Shown here: piece by piece, positions 19,029 through 27,406 of the stretch
How the letters are laid out: every line of letters starts with the position of its first letter
How positions within the stretch are numbered: position 1 is the first letter of the stretch
Assembly (NCBI RefSeq): GCF_001696615.3
Contig: NZ_CP032279.1
Coordinates: 1,178,001-1,242,000, forward strand
From: Acinetobacter sp. WCHAc010034
Lineage (GTDB): Bacteria; Pseudomonadota; Gammaproteobacteria; Pseudomonadales; Moraxellaceae
Direction of reading: 5' to 3'
Length of the DNA stretch: 64,000 nucleotides
The notes under the pieces: model-generated
The model's database searches: none
Told to the model about the DNA's origin: nothing
The model's input: the letters and a program-made list of their open reading frames with translations, nothing else
Made by a program: the position numbers and the translations under genes

Positions 19029-19166
19029 ATAAAAACCTATTCAGCCGAACTTGCATACGCTGCCCGGCTCGCCGCTTTGAATAAAGCCCTGGATGACGAT
19101 GAGGCGCAGCTATTGGCAGAGTTGAAGAAAATGCAGCAACTGCTTTTGCATGGCCGCGGCTTCTGA
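19029..19166 (+). pseudogene. Short ORF without a normal start codon
   Basis: A 45-codon frame with coding character: it starts at ATA, reads IKTYSAELAYAARLAAL, continues through NKALDDDEAQLLAELKKM and ends HGRGF. The composition (amphipathic, Ala/Leu/Lys/Glu) looks like a real small helical protein. No ATG, GTG or TTG precedes it after the in-frame stop upstream; a single ATG to ATA change would explain this. It lies between the DUF2062 gene and apbC. Either a small gene that lost its start or a fragment; not recognised. Confidence 0.4.
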
Positions 19167-19199
19167 TTGACCTTAAGAAGCCGCGCGCATCATAGTGCC

Positions 19200-20471
19200 T
19201 TAAAAAATGCGCTTATCGTCTTTAGCCGCTTTAGATAGTTTATCGGCAATTTTCTGCGCAATCTGCAGATAGCTGTCGGCAGCGTCATCACCGGCAATCA
19301 CCGAAGGCTTGCCTGCATCGGCATTTTCACGGATCTGCACATTCAAAGGCAGGCGCCCCAATAAAGGAATGTGATACTGCTCCGCCAGCTGGTCGCCGCC
19401 GCCGGCGCCGAAAATCTGCTCTTCATGGCCGCAGTTCGAGCAGATATGTGTCGACATATTTTCAATAACGCCCATTACCGGAATGTTCACGCGGTTAAAC
19501 AGCTCGATGCCTTTGGTCGCATCCATCAGCGCAACGTTCTGCGGCGTAGTCACAATCACGGCGCCGGTGACTGGAATGCGCTGCGCCAAAGTCAGCTGGA
19601 TATCGCCAGTGCCCGGCGGCATGTCAATCACCAGCACATCCAAGTCCGGCCATAAAGTCTGGTTAAACAGCTGCATCAATGCGCCGGTGGCTTTCGGCCC
19701 GCGCCATGCCACAGGCGTGTTGTTATCGCCGGTTAAATGGCCAATCGACAGCACGGCAAGGCCATAGGCATCCAGCGGCACAAAGTTTTCAGCTTCAATC
19801 ATCGGCGTTCTGCCGGCATTGCCCAGCATGGTTGGAATGCTTGGCCCGTAAATATCGGCATCTAAAACGCCGACTTTCAGCCCCAGCTGCTGCAGCGCCA
19901 AGGCAAGGTTTACCGTGGTGGTGGATTTGCCCACACCGCCCTTGCCGGACGAAACTAAAATCACATTCTGAATGCGCGGATGCTTCGGCACATCGCGCTG
20001 CTGCGGCGCAGCTTTCTGAATCGGCGGATTGTTCGGATCGGCTGCTTCAGCCTGAGGTTCCGGCGCGGAAGCCGCCGCATCCATCACTGGAGGCAAATTG
20101 CTTTTCGGCGCTGCATTTTCCGCTTTCGGCTGGCTTGAACAGCTTTCGCCTTCTGCATGCTGATGGCCGCAGCCGCCGGCGCCATGCCCGGTTTTCTGCT
20201 GAATCACATGCATATTGAGTTCCGCAATGCCGCATTTTTCCAGCGCATCCGCCAGCTCGTCATGTATCCGCTGCAGGTCATCCGCTTCTGCAGGATAAGT
20301 ATTTATGCTGATCTGCAGCACCCGGCCCTGCACATTCACCTGGGTAATCCGGTCTTTCAGCGCATTGTCCGAATTCGGCAGAATATAGCTTTGAAGCACT
20401 TGCTGGATTTCTTCTTCCTTCACCTCCTGAGCCGGTGAAAAAACAGATTTGAGCGAAGAAAGCCACGACAT
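19200..20471 (-). CDS. apbC: Iron-sulfur cluster carrier ATPase ApbC/Mrp
   Basis: Cytoplasmic P-loop NTPase (423 aa) that binds and passes Fe-S clusters to apoproteins. An N-terminal MIP18/DUF59-like domain (residues 1-93) is followed by a linker and the ParA-type core: Walker A SSGKGGVGKST (174-184), DADIYGPSIPTMLG, VIDMPPGTGD and the cluster-binding CSNC in HICSNCGHEEQIFG. The linker (94-165) is unusual: a His/Cys-rich piece, GHGAGGCGHQHAEGESC, then Ala/Pro-rich sequence. Start at 20471 has GGAG about 9 nt upstream. Convergent with the short ORF before it; the structured 662-bp gap lies upstream. Confidence 0.94.
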   Translation of the reverse strand: MSWLSSLKSVFSPAQEVKEEEIQQVLQSYILPNSDNALKDRITQVNVQGRVLQISINTYPAEADDLQRIHDELADALEKCGIAELNMHVIQQKTGHGAGGCGHQHAEGESCSSQPKAENAAPKSNLPPVMDAAASAPEPQAEAADPNNPPIQKAAPQQRDVPKHPRIQNVILVSSGKGGVGKSTTTVNLALALQQLGLKVGVLDADIYGPSIPTMLGNAGRTPMIEAENFVPLDAYGLAVLSIGHLTGDNNTPVAWRGPKATGALMQLFNQTLWPDLDVLVIDMPPGTGDIQLTLAQRIPVTGAVIVTTPQNVALMDATKGIELFNRVNIPVMGVIENMSTHICSNCGHEEQIFGAGGGDQLAEQYHIPLLGRLPLNVQIRENADAGKPSVIAGDDAADSYLQIAQKIADKLSKAAKDDKRIF

Positions 20472-20665
20472 AGAGTTACTCCAGAAAAGCAGAAATACAG
20501 CAGATTAGCGCTAGTTTAACGGCAAATAGCGCCAAGGTTAAGCGCCGTTCCGCATAAGCTTGAAGATAAAGCTGAAATACCCAGTAAAACGCTAGGTTTT
20601 AAGCGCCATTATCAGATCAGCATCAAGTCCTGCAGCAGGATCAAAAACAGGATTTTGCGGTAGGC

Positions 20666-20700
20666 TATAGCCAAATTCTAAAGTCTGTATTATGTATAAT
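20666..20700 (+). repeat. Direct repeat, left copy
   Basis: About 35 bp (TATAGCCAAATTCTAAAGTC and the following bases) that recur at 21077-21113 with roughly 80 percent identity by eye and a small insertion. The two copies flank the structured element at 20823-20958. Confidence 0.55.
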
Positions 20701-20822
20701 TTCTTATAAAATATGATTTCATTAGGTTTTTAGCGTGTTAACCATTTAGGCAATTAACGGATGACGCTTGCACTGCCTCATTTTTCCTTTAAAAATTTAA
20801 AAGCCTTTGCGCAGGCAAGCCC

Positions 20823-20958
20823 CTCCTTTGGAAAGACCCAAAGGAGCAAAAGTCTTTTGTTGCCCATACACGGTGTCCTGAGCCAGTTTTAAGCACTGCT
20901 TTAAAATGCAGCGCAAGGATGGGCAACGTGCGGCATCCATGCCGCACTTCGCGTATCC
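20823..20958. repeat. Hairpin-rich intergenic element, type A
   Basis: Order of parts: hairpin CTCCTTTGG / CCAAAGGAG with 6-nt loop (20823-20846); palindrome CAAAAGtCTTTTG (20847-20859); arm TTGCCCAT (20860-20867); inner near-palindrome TTTTAAGCACTGCTTTAAAA; matching arm ATGGGCAA (20919-20926); hairpin GTGCGGCAT/ATGCCGCAC (20928-20947); end CGCGTATCC. The same order of parts with different bases occurs at 41221-41357. It has no coding capacity; likely a dispersed structured repeat. Confidence 0.7.
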
Positions 20959-21076
20959 GAAGTTGATTTTACTCAGAAGCTTAGGATGCTAAAGACGATT
21001 TTCACGGAGCCATTTAAGTAAACTTAGCTATAAATGATCATGCCAATGTTTAAGTCAATACTCGGTTTCTTGAATA

Positions 21077-21113
21077 TATAGCTAAACTCTGAAGTCCGTA
21101 TTACGCATATGAT
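21077..21113 (+). repeat. Direct repeat, right copy
   Basis: Partner of 20666-20700 (TATAGCTAAACTCTGAAGTC and the following bases). It lies just before the stop codon side of the LEA-like gene. Confidence 0.55.
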
Positions 21114-21133
21114 AAAGCTGATGAAAAGGCGGT

Positions 21134-21541
21134 TTAAGCCTGATCATCCTTTTTCAGCTTGCTCAGCGTTTCTGAAGCTTTTTTCTTCAGCTCATCCAGC
21201 TTCTCTGTCGCCTGCACTTTCAGTTCATCAAATTTTTCCGTGGCGTCCTGCTTCAGTTCGGCAGCTTTCAGCTTGGCTTCGTCCAGTTTTTGGCTGGCTT
21301 CCGCTTTTAAATGATCAAGCTTTTCATGCGCTGCGGCCTTGGCGCTTTCCGCTTTGGCCTTAAGGTCATCCACTTTTTCAGCCGCCGCAGCTTTATCTTG
21401 CGCATGCCGCGTTTCCGCAGCGCGCTTCAGCTCATGCAGTTTCTTTTCGCCTTCAAGCTTGGCTTCTGCGGCTTGATGCTTCAGCTCATGATCCAGTTCG
21501 GCCGCCTTATTCTTCAAATCGGCGAATTTAGTGTCTGTCAT
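21134..21541 (-). CDS. LEA-like Ala/Lys/Glu repeat protein
   Basis: A 135-aa, highly charged, cysteine-free and almost aromatic-free protein with no signal peptide. From residue 8 to the end it consists of amphipathic helical repeats of about 11 residues of the type KLDELKxKAxE (for example EKFDELKVQATEKLDELKKKA). This pattern is like group 3 late embryogenesis abundant proteins, which protect cells in drying or freezing, and also like apolipoprotein helices. The role in stress is inference. AAGGG lies 8 nt before the ATG. Monocistronic between the structured gap and a 316-bp gap. Confidence 0.75.
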   Translation of the reverse strand: MTDTKFADLKNKAAELDHELKHQAAEAKLEGEKKLHELKRAAETRHAQDKAAAAEKVDDLKAKAESAKAAAHEKLDHLKAEASQKLDEAKLKAAELKQDATEKFDELKVQATEKLDELKKKASETLSKLKKDDQA

Positions 21542-21857
21542 TTTATTTACCCTTCTGATTCATTTAGACATTATTTTAAAACTGAGGTGCAAACCGCGCG
21601 TTTGCAGCCAAATTGATCATCCAGTTATATACAGATCCGCCGCGCATGGATGCGAAAACTGCAATTTGCAATAAATACCCTACTTGATGTTACAAATGGC
21701 GGTTTAGCTCATCCTGCATCATTTATAATCTGTTTCAAGCGCTGAGTCGAATCACAAGAACTGCATAGCATTTTATCATTGCGCATATCAGCGGCATGCT
21801 GCAGCATACTGTTTTTGAATAGAACTTTCCGAAAAACCGGACACGGATGCAAATTGA
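21542..21857. other. Intergenic gap between LEA-like gene and a small hypothetical gene
   Basis: A 316-bp AT-rich divergent gap. It must carry promoters for both genes; I see no clear hexamer pair, repeat or RNA gene. Confidence 0.4.
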
Positions 21858-22082
21858 ATGAACCCCGAACTGCAATCAAGAATCATGCGAATCTGTGACG
21901 ATAAAATCGCCAAGAAAGGTGAAAATGTCGGCCTTTCTTTTTACGCTTTTTTTGCCAATAAAAATGATGAGCCGGAAATGCTGATGCAGGCTGCCGAATG
22001 GTGGATTAAAACCCATCAGCTGGATCATTTTGAGAAAGCGCTGAAAATTAAAAGGCTGGTCAGCGCAGAACTTCGACCCTGA
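21858..22082 (+). CDS. Small hypothetical protein
   Basis: A 74-aa acidic/basic mixed cytoplasmic protein without signal peptide or membrane segment. It reads MNPELQSRIMRICDDKIAKK and later contains MLMQAAEWWIKTHQLDHFEKAL, a likely helical pair. Composition and codon use match the neighbours, which favours a real gene, but I do not recognise the family. It lies convergent to the gene at 22171. Confidence 0.6.
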   Translation: MNPELQSRIMRICDDKIAKKGENVGLSFYAFFANKNDEPEMLMQAAEWWIKTHQLDHFEKALKIKRLVSAELRP

Positions 22083-22170
22083 AACCAGCCGGGCATTTCA
22101 GCAGTTTTAAAACTGCGGCCGGCTGCTTCAATTGCATCTCAAGCAGCCTGCAGCTCCATCGCCTATGGGT

Positions 22171-22971
22171 TTAATGCTTGACTGTACTGATAAAGCTGAC
22201 GGCAGCAAACAGCCAGATAAACAGCACAAAGCTGCGTTCCTGCGTGAAATGCGCGGCATCTGCGCCATGCACAATATTATGCCGTGTCGCGGTGACATTT
22301 GAGCTGCTGTCCATTTTAAAGGCTTCCAGCTCCATAAAATACGGGTTCAGGTCGCAGGCGATTTTCACCTTATGCCACAGGCTTTTCACTTCATGGCCTT
22401 TTAAGCCCGGCACGATTTTATACGCATCGACAAATTTAGTCTGATTCTGCGCAAGGTAGCCGCGCTGCAGCAGATCTGCAGTCAGAATGCCTTCAATCTG
22501 CCCGTACAGCACGGTAACGCTGCCGGCATAGCACTGCAGCTGATGCATCTTCAATGCTTCCTGCAGGACTTGGCGGTGCTGGCCTTGATTTGGCCCGATG
22601 TCCAAGGCGTCAAACGCCGCCAGCAATTCATTTTGGAAATAGTCTTTCTGAATTAAGTCCAGCAGGGAAAACACCACTATATCGGCTTCTTTCTCATTGG
22701 CCATTTTCCAGAAATACAGCAGGTTCAGCGCGTCATTGGCGGCAGGCGCATCGCTTTCAAATTCAATTTGATCGGCGAGTACTGCAAAATACGGCTCCTG
22801 CTGCGCGCACTGCCTTAATGCGCTCACCAGGCGGCCGTGGGCAGCCGAACCCATTTCCGCCAAATACTGTTCCGCCTGTTTTAAAATTTGATTGCCCAGC
22901 TGCTTTTTGCCCTGCGCATTCTGCTGAATGCGGGTCACAGGCTGGTCGAAATCAAAATCGTCATCGGTCAT
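22171..22971 (-). CDS. Hypothetical protein with HEPN-like RHxxxHG motif
   Basis: A 266-aa, mostly helical protein. The N-terminus is acidic (MTDDDFDFDQPVTR). Near the C-terminus, residues 230-236 read RHNIVHG, which fits the R-x4-H pattern of HEPN-fold proteins, a group that includes many toxin and defence RNases. After it a hydrophobic stretch (SFVLFIWLFAAVSFIS, residues 247-262) could be a membrane anchor or a buried helix. No partner antitoxin gene is adjacent; it is divergent from metG. The HEPN link rests on one short motif and helical content, so function is open. Codon use matches the chromosome. Confidence 0.6.
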   Translation of the reverse strand: MTDDDFDFDQPVTRIQQNAQGKKQLGNQILKQAEQYLAEMGSAAHGRLVSALRQCAQQEPYFAVLADQIEFESDAPAANDALNLLYFWKMANEKEADIVVFSLLDLIQKDYFQNELLAAFDALDIGPNQGQHRQVLQEALKMHQLQCYAGSVTVLYGQIEGILTADLLQRGYLAQNQTKFVDAYKIVPGLKGHEVKSLWHKVKIACDLNPYFMELEAFKMDSSSNVTATRHNIVHGADAAHFTQERSFVLFIWLFAAVSFISTVKH

Positions 22972-23145
22972 GGGCTTATCGCTCTAAATGCTGTTTTCTA
23001 TCTTTTTTCATTATCGCCGTTATTTTCCGGCGAATATAGAAAAATCTACTTTTGAAAACATTTCACCTATTCCCTTGTGCATCTCTCAGCTATCTAAGGT
23101 AAAATCGTTGACCTTATATAAAATACGAATGAGAGAGCTATATCC

Positions 23146-25203
23146 GTGCGTAATATTTTAGTCACTAATGCCCTGCCATACGCCAATGGCCCGATCCACA
23201 TGGGTCACTTACTCGGCTATATCCAAGCAGATATTTGGGTTCGTGCCATGCGTGCAATGGGCCATAACGTGACTTATGTATGCGCGGACGATGCTCACGG
23301 CACAGCGATTATGCTGCGCGCTGAAGCCAACGGCATTACGCCGGAACAGCAGATTGCCAGCGTGCAGAAAGAGCATGTGCGCGACTTTGACGGCTTCAGC
23401 GTGCATTTCGATCATTATGATTCGACCAACAGCGCCGAAAACAAAGCGCGCTCGGAAGAAATCTACATTAAAAACCGTGAAGCCGGCAATATTGCGGTGC
23501 GCCCTGTCACCCAGCTGTTTGACCCGGAAAAAGGCATGTTCCTGTCTGACCGCTTTATTAAAGGCGCCTGCCCGAAATGCAAGGCGGAAGACCAGTACGG
23601 CGACTCATGCGAAGTCTGTGGCACCACCTACAACGCCACCGAGCTGCTCAGCCCGCGCTCGACCTTAAGCGGCGCAACGCCGGTCGAAAAATCTTCAGAC
23701 CACTACTTCTTCAAGCTGCCGAACTTTGGCGAATACCTGCAGAAATGGACCCGCGACGAAGGCCGCCTGCCGGTTTCAATTGCCAACAAACTGGATGAAT
23801 GGTTTGAAAATGGCTTAAATGACTGGGATATCTCGCGCGATGCGCCGTATTTCGGTTTTGAAATTCCGGATGCGCCGAACAAGTATTTCTATGTTTGGGT
23901 CGATGCGCCGATCGGCTATATGTCAAGTTTTGAGAACTACGTTAAAACCAAGCGCCCGGACTTGAACTTTGACGACTACTGGAAAAAAGATTCGCAAAAT
24001 GAGGTGTATCACTTCATTGGCAAGGACATTGTATATTTCCATGCGCTGTTCTGGCCTGCCATGCTGGAAGGCGCCAACTACCGCACGCCGACAGGCCTGT
24101 TCGTAAACGGCTTCCTGACGGTAAATGGCCAAAAGATGTCAAAATCCCGCGGAACCTTCATTAAAGCGGAAACCTATTTACAGCATTTGAACCCTGAATA
24201 CCTGCGCTACTACTTCGCTTCCAAGCTTTCTGACAAAGTTGAAGATTCTGACTTGAACCTCGATGACTTTGTGCAGAAAGTGAATTCTGACTTGGTCGGC
24301 AAAGTAGTGAACATCGCCAGCCGCTGCGCAAAATTCATCAACACCAAGTTTGACAACAAGTTATCTGCAACATGTGCGGAGCCTGAATTGGTGCAAAGCT
24401 TTATTGATGCGGGCGGCTCTATTGCCAAAGCCTATGAAGCGCGCGAGTTCTCTGCGGCCATCCGTGAAATCATGGCGCTTGCAGATAAAGCCAACCAGTA
24501 TATTGATGAGAAAAAGCCGTGGGCTTTGGCGAAAGTTGAAGGCGAAGAACAACAAGTACACGACGTATGTTCGGTAGGGATTAACCTGTTCCGCCAGCTT
24601 GCGGTTTATTTAGCGCCAGTACTGCCGACTTTAGCCGCTCAAGTGCAAGATTTCTTGAAGCTTGAAAGCTTTGATTTTGCATCAGGCAAAACGGTTCTAG
24701 TGAATCATGAAATTGCGCTGTTCCAGCCACTCATGCAGCGTGTAGACCCTAAAGCTGTAGCGGCGATGGTCGATGCCTCTAAAGACTCTTTAGCGGCTGC
24801 GGCTGAGCCTGCAAAAGCTGAGAAGAAGAAAGAAAAGAAAGCCGAGAAAAAAGCTGAGCCTAAAATTGGCGAAGCGGAAATCATCGGCATTGAAGACTTT
24901 ATGAAGGTTGACCTGCGTGTAGCCGAAGTCTTAGAAGCTGCAACGGTTGAAGGCTCGGATAAACTGCTGCAACTGACTTTAGATACAGGCGAAGCTGAAC
25001 CGCGCAATGTCTTCAGCGGCATCCGCGAGTTTTATGCGCCTGAAGACTTAAAAGATAAGTTAGTGGTTTTGGTTGCTAACCTTGCGCCACGCAAGATGCG
25101 TTTTGGCATTTCAAACGGCATGGTACTGGCTGCCGGCAATGGCGAAGGTGTTTGGGTGATTTCACCTGAGTCTGGCGCCAAACCGGGCGATAAAGTTTCT
25201 TAA
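23146..25203 (+). CDS. metG: Methionine--tRNA ligase
   Basis: Cytoplasmic class I synthetase (685 aa) that charges both initiator and elongator tRNA-Met. Start is GTG with GAGAG upstream. Seen in order: [14 protein letters not shown] (HIGH-type motif), the zinc knuckle CPKC...CEVCG near residues 145-163, KMSKSRGT near 330, the anticodon-binding helical region, a Lys/Glu/Ala-rich linker ([15 protein letters not shown]) and a C-terminal EMAP/Trbp111-like tRNA-binding domain ([13 protein letters not shown] to the end). Codon use shifts from GC-rich to more AT-rich from about 24350, and a decayed copy of the last codons lies at 27118-27211; both suggest the 3' part was replaced by incoming DNA. 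Confidence 0.96.
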   Translation: MRNILVTNALPYANGPIHMGHLLGYIQADIWVRAMRAMGHNVTYVCADDAHGTAIMLRAEANGITPEQQIASVQKEHVRDFDGFSVHFDHYDSTNSAENKARSEEIYIKNREAGNIAVRPVTQLFDPEKGMFLSDRFIKGACPKCKAEDQYGDSCEVCGTTYNATELLSPRSTLSGATPVEKSSDHYFFKLPNFGEYLQKWTRDEGRLPVSIANKLDEWFENGLNDWDISRDAPYFGFEIPDAPNKYFYVWVDAPIGYMSSFENYVKTKRPDLNFDDYWKKDSQNEVYHFIGKDIVYFHALFWPAMLEGANYRTPTGLFVNGFLTVNGQKMSKSRGTFIKAETYLQHLNPEYLRYYFASKLSDKVEDSDLNLDDFVQKVNSDLVGKVVNIASRCAKFINTKFDNKLSATCAEPELVQSFIDAGGSIAKAYEAREFSAAIREIMALADKANQYIDEKKPWALAKVEGEEQQVHDVCSVGINLFRQLAVYLAPVLPTLAAQVQDFLKLESFDFASGKTVLVNHEIALFQPLMQRVDPKAVAAMVDASKDSLAAAAEPAKAEKKKEKKAEKKAEPKIGEAEIIGIEDFMKVDLRVAEVLEAATVEGSDKLLQLTLDTGEAEPRNVFSGIREFYAPEDLKDKLVVLVANLAPRKMRFGISNGMVLAAGNGEGVWVISPESGAKPGDKVS

Positions 25204-25215
25204 TATATAAAATTT

Positions 25216-25243
25216 AAAGGGCTTCTTCGTAAGCCCTTTTTTT
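25216..25243 (+). terminator. metG terminator
   Basis: Stem AAAGGGCTT/AAGCCCTTT with a 6-nt loop followed by a T run, 13 bp after the metG stop. Confidence 0.88.
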
Positions 25244-25297
25244 ATTTATATAATTCAACCAAAATATTAAATGAATGATAAATACATCAGGTAAAAC

Positions 25298-25987
25298 ATG
25301 TTCCAGAAAATAATAGCTTTCTTCTTTTTCACCATTTTTTCTTTTCAAATTGCTTTAGCCCAAGAAGTTCAACCTCAATTTAGCCCGCAAGTACAGAAAG
25401 CCAAAAATCAAATTCAACTGACATTCAATACGTTATTTCAATCGAATGACACGAATAAAAATACAAAAGTTGATCCAGCATTAAAACAGCTGCTTTTACA
25501 AAATAATGAGGAAAAGATAAAAGAATATCTCGATCAACAACAAAACTTATTTTTAAAGCAAATTAATCGCTATATCAAACAAGGTGACCCAAGCGCATCT
25601 CTTGCGCTTTTAGAATTTGCTCTATTTTCACAAGATTCAGAGTTAAAAGAACAAGTCGACCTTAGGCCAATCCAAAAGCTTTCAAATCAAAATGATGCTT
25701 ATGCAAGTTATCTTCTGGCACAATACTATTCAAATACTGAACGATACATCCCCTTGCTTGAAAAAGCGGGACAGCAAGGTTCTGCCGCTGCACAAATGAC
25801 ACTTGCAGATGAATATGGATTTCGACTTCCGGTTGAACAGCAAGACACCCAAAAAGCAGAGTTTTGGGCAAATAAGGCCAAACAGAATTTAGGTGAAGCA
25901 GCCTATACAGAGCAGAAATGCGCACTGGCAAATTGCGATCTTGAAGAATTTGAAATGGTAGACTTTTCCAAGATAACTCAACAATAA
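25298..25987 (+). CDS. Secreted Sel1-repeat-like protein
   Basis: A 229-aa protein with a signal peptide (IIAFFFFTIFSFQIALA). Its body is helical and Gln/Asn rich. Residues about 160-195 (AGQQGSAAAQMTLADEYG then ADQxxKAEFWANKAK-like spacing) match the Sel1/TPR-like repeat pattern, which mediates protein contacts. Function unknown. AGGT lies about 9 nt before the ATG. The gene is clearly more AT-rich than the chromosome around it and sits between metG and the decayed metG end, so it probably came in with the neighbouring metallo-hydrolase gene. Confidence 0.7.
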   Translation: MFQKIIAFFFFTIFSFQIALAQEVQPQFSPQVQKAKNQIQLTFNTLFQSNDTNKNTKVDPALKQLLLQNNEEKIKEYLDQQQNLFLKQINRYIKQGDPSASLALLEFALFSQDSELKEQVDLRPIQKLSNQNDAYASYLLAQYYSNTERYIPLLEKAGQQGSAAAQMTLADEYGFRLPVEQQDTQKAEFWANKAKQNLGEAAYTEQKCALANCDLEEFEMVDFSKITQQ

Positions 25988-26018
25988 AGTGGTACATTAA
26001 AACAGCGAAATCCCATAA

Positions 26019-26046
26019 AAATCCGCTTACAAAAGCGGATTTTTTT
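26019..26046 (+). terminator. Terminator after the Sel1-like gene
   Basis: Stem ATCCGCTT/AAGCGGAT with a 4-nt loop, followed by six T residues. Confidence 0.85.
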
Positions 26047-26117
26047 CTTCACTCAAATACCCAATTTTATTTGAATTCATGATAAAAAAGTTTGTCTCTA
26101 ATAAACTTAATCATCTT

Positions 26118-27095
26118 ATGAAAAAAACTGCCCTACTTTTTTCAGCCTCTTTGTTGAGCAGCTTCCCTTTACTTAGCCATGCAGAAATAGCACAAACGCT
26201 CCCAATCATTGAAAAACAAAAGCAGGTTTCAGGCTATTACCAATACCAAGCGGGTGATGTACAAATCACTGCCCTGCTCGATGGCACGAATTTCATGTCA
26301 CCTAAACTCTTTCAAAATATTCATGAAAAAGAAGTACATGAAATTTTAAAGAAATACTATGCCGATCAAGACAAAGGCGTGCAGACTTCAATCAATGCAT
26401 TCCTCGTGAATACAGGCCATTCACTGGTTTTGGTGGATAGCGGCGCTGCGAGCTGTTTTGGCGCACATTTGGGTTCAGTGTTAAGCAATTTAAAAGCCTC
26501 AGGCTATCAACCAGAACAAGTCGATACTATTTTGCTGACGCATCTGCACCCAGACCATGTGTGTGGCATTAGCCAAAATGCAGTGGCAAACTTTCCAAAT
26601 GCAACAGTTTATGTTTCGAACGATGAAGCGAACTATTGGCTAAACCCGAAACAAGTCAACAAACTCCCGAAAGAAAAACAAGCAGGTTACTTAGGAACTG
26701 TTGAAAAAATTAAACAAGCGATTGCGCCCTATCAAGCCAAACAGCGCTTCAAAACGTATCAGTTAGGCGATCAAGTTCAGGGCTTTAAAGTGATTAATAC
26801 TGCGGGGCATACACCGGGACATTTTAGCTATGAACTGAAAACCAAAGATGAAACCGTGGTATTTATTGGTGACATTGTGCATTCACATACGGTGCAATTT
26901 GATAAGCCAGAAACCGCCATTGATTATGATATCGACCCGAAAAAAGCGGTGCAGACTCGCTTAAAGCAATTTGCTGAATATGCAACAGGCAGGCAAACCA
27001 TTGCAGCGCCACACCTGCCATTCCCCGGCATTGGACATATTTATTCAGCTGATGGAAAAAGCTATCAATGGATTCCTGTGCATTTTAAAGATTGA
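26118..27095 (+). CDS. Periplasmic MBL-fold metallo-hydrolase
   Basis: A 325-aa metallo-beta-lactamase-fold hydrolase with a Sec signal peptide (MKKTALLFSASLLSSF... LSHA). The zinc ligands are visible: HLHPDH, the His in NTAGHTPGH, the Asp/His in GDIVHSH and a final His in PFPGIGH. The family includes lactonases, sulfatases and beta-lactamases; the substrate cannot be fixed. Sequence such as VNTGHSLVLVDSGAA and ILLTHLHPDHVCG resembles quorum-lactonase-like and alkylsulfatase-like branches. An ATG 13 codons upstream is possible; I chose the one that starts the signal peptide. AT-rich codon use as in the gene before it. Confidence 0.8.
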   Translation: MKKTALLFSASLLSSFPLLSHAEIAQTLPIIEKQKQVSGYYQYQAGDVQITALLDGTNFMSPKLFQNIHEKEVHEILKKYYADQDKGVQTSINAFLVNTGHSLVLVDSGAASCFGAHLGSVLSNLKASGYQPEQVDTILLTHLHPDHVCGISQNAVANFPNATVYVSNDEANYWLNPKQVNKLPKEKQAGYLGTVEKIKQAIAPYQAKQRFKTYQLGDQVQGFKVINTAGHTPGHFSYELKTKDETVVFIGDIVHSHTVQFDKPETAIDYDIDPKKAVQTRLKQFAEYATGRQTIAAPHLPFPGIGHIYSADGKSYQWIPVHFKD

Positions 27096-27117
27096 TAAAT
27101 TATTAAACCTAAAACTT

Positions 27118-27211
27118 ATGCTGGCATTTTCAACTGCATGGTACTGGCCGCCGGCGAAGATATCTGGATGATTTCACCTGAGCCTGGCGCTAAACTGAGT
27201 GATAAAATGCC
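27118..27211 (+). pseudogene. Decayed copy of the metG 3' end
   Basis: About 30 codons match the last part of metG at 25108-25200. Shared runs include ATGGTACTGG, GCCGGCGAAG and ATTTCACCTGAG; in translation MVLAAG, ISPE and GAK are kept (remnant reads CMVLAAGEDIWMISPEPGAK against [20 protein letters not shown] in metG). The rest of metG is absent. It is not a gene now; it marks the old junction of metG with its native downstream sequence before the two genes at 25298-27095 were placed between. Confidence 0.85.
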
Positions 27212-27236
27212 TGAAGGTTTAATTTTCAGAGCATCA

Positions 27237-27266
27237 AAAAGCCTCAATAAAATAGAGGCTTTTTTA
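27237..27266 (+). terminator. Terminator after the metG remnant
   Basis: Stem AAGCCTC/GAGGCTT with a 9-nt loop and a T6 tail. Probably the original metG terminator, left downstream of the remnant; that reading is inference. Confidence 0.75.
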
Positions 27267-27289
27267 TTGCATCGGCAAATGGCTGGAGC

Positions 27290-27406
27290 TTAGCCTTTCA
27301 GGACAAATTCCCATATGACATAGCCAATCCCAAAGCCGAGCAGTGAATATGAAGTGATAATAAAATAGACAAAGCTTGCTTTATTTTTCTTTTTCCAGAA
27401 ACTCAT
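27290..27406 (-). CDS. Small single-pass membrane protein (38 aa)
   Basis: A 38-codon gene on the minus strand: basic N-terminus MSFWKKKNKAS, then a hydrophobic segment (FVYFIITSYSLLGFGIGYVI) and a short tail EFVLKG. GGTGGTG lies just before the ATG, a good ribosome binding site. The positive-inside pattern predicts one membrane helix with N-terminus in the cytoplasm. Function unknown; small membrane proteins of this kind often modulate transporters or kinases. Confidence 0.65.
   Translation of the reverse strand: MSFWKKKNKASFVYFIITSYSLLGFGIGYVIWEFVLKG

Larger units (their letters stand above)
20472..21133. other. 662-bp non-coding region with structured repeats
   Basis: No credible gene. 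It holds a pair of diverged direct repeats (20666-20700 and 21077-21113) around a hairpin-rich element (20823-20958), each listed separately. The apbC promoter should be at its left end and the 3' side of the LEA-like gene at its right end. Confidence 0.6.
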
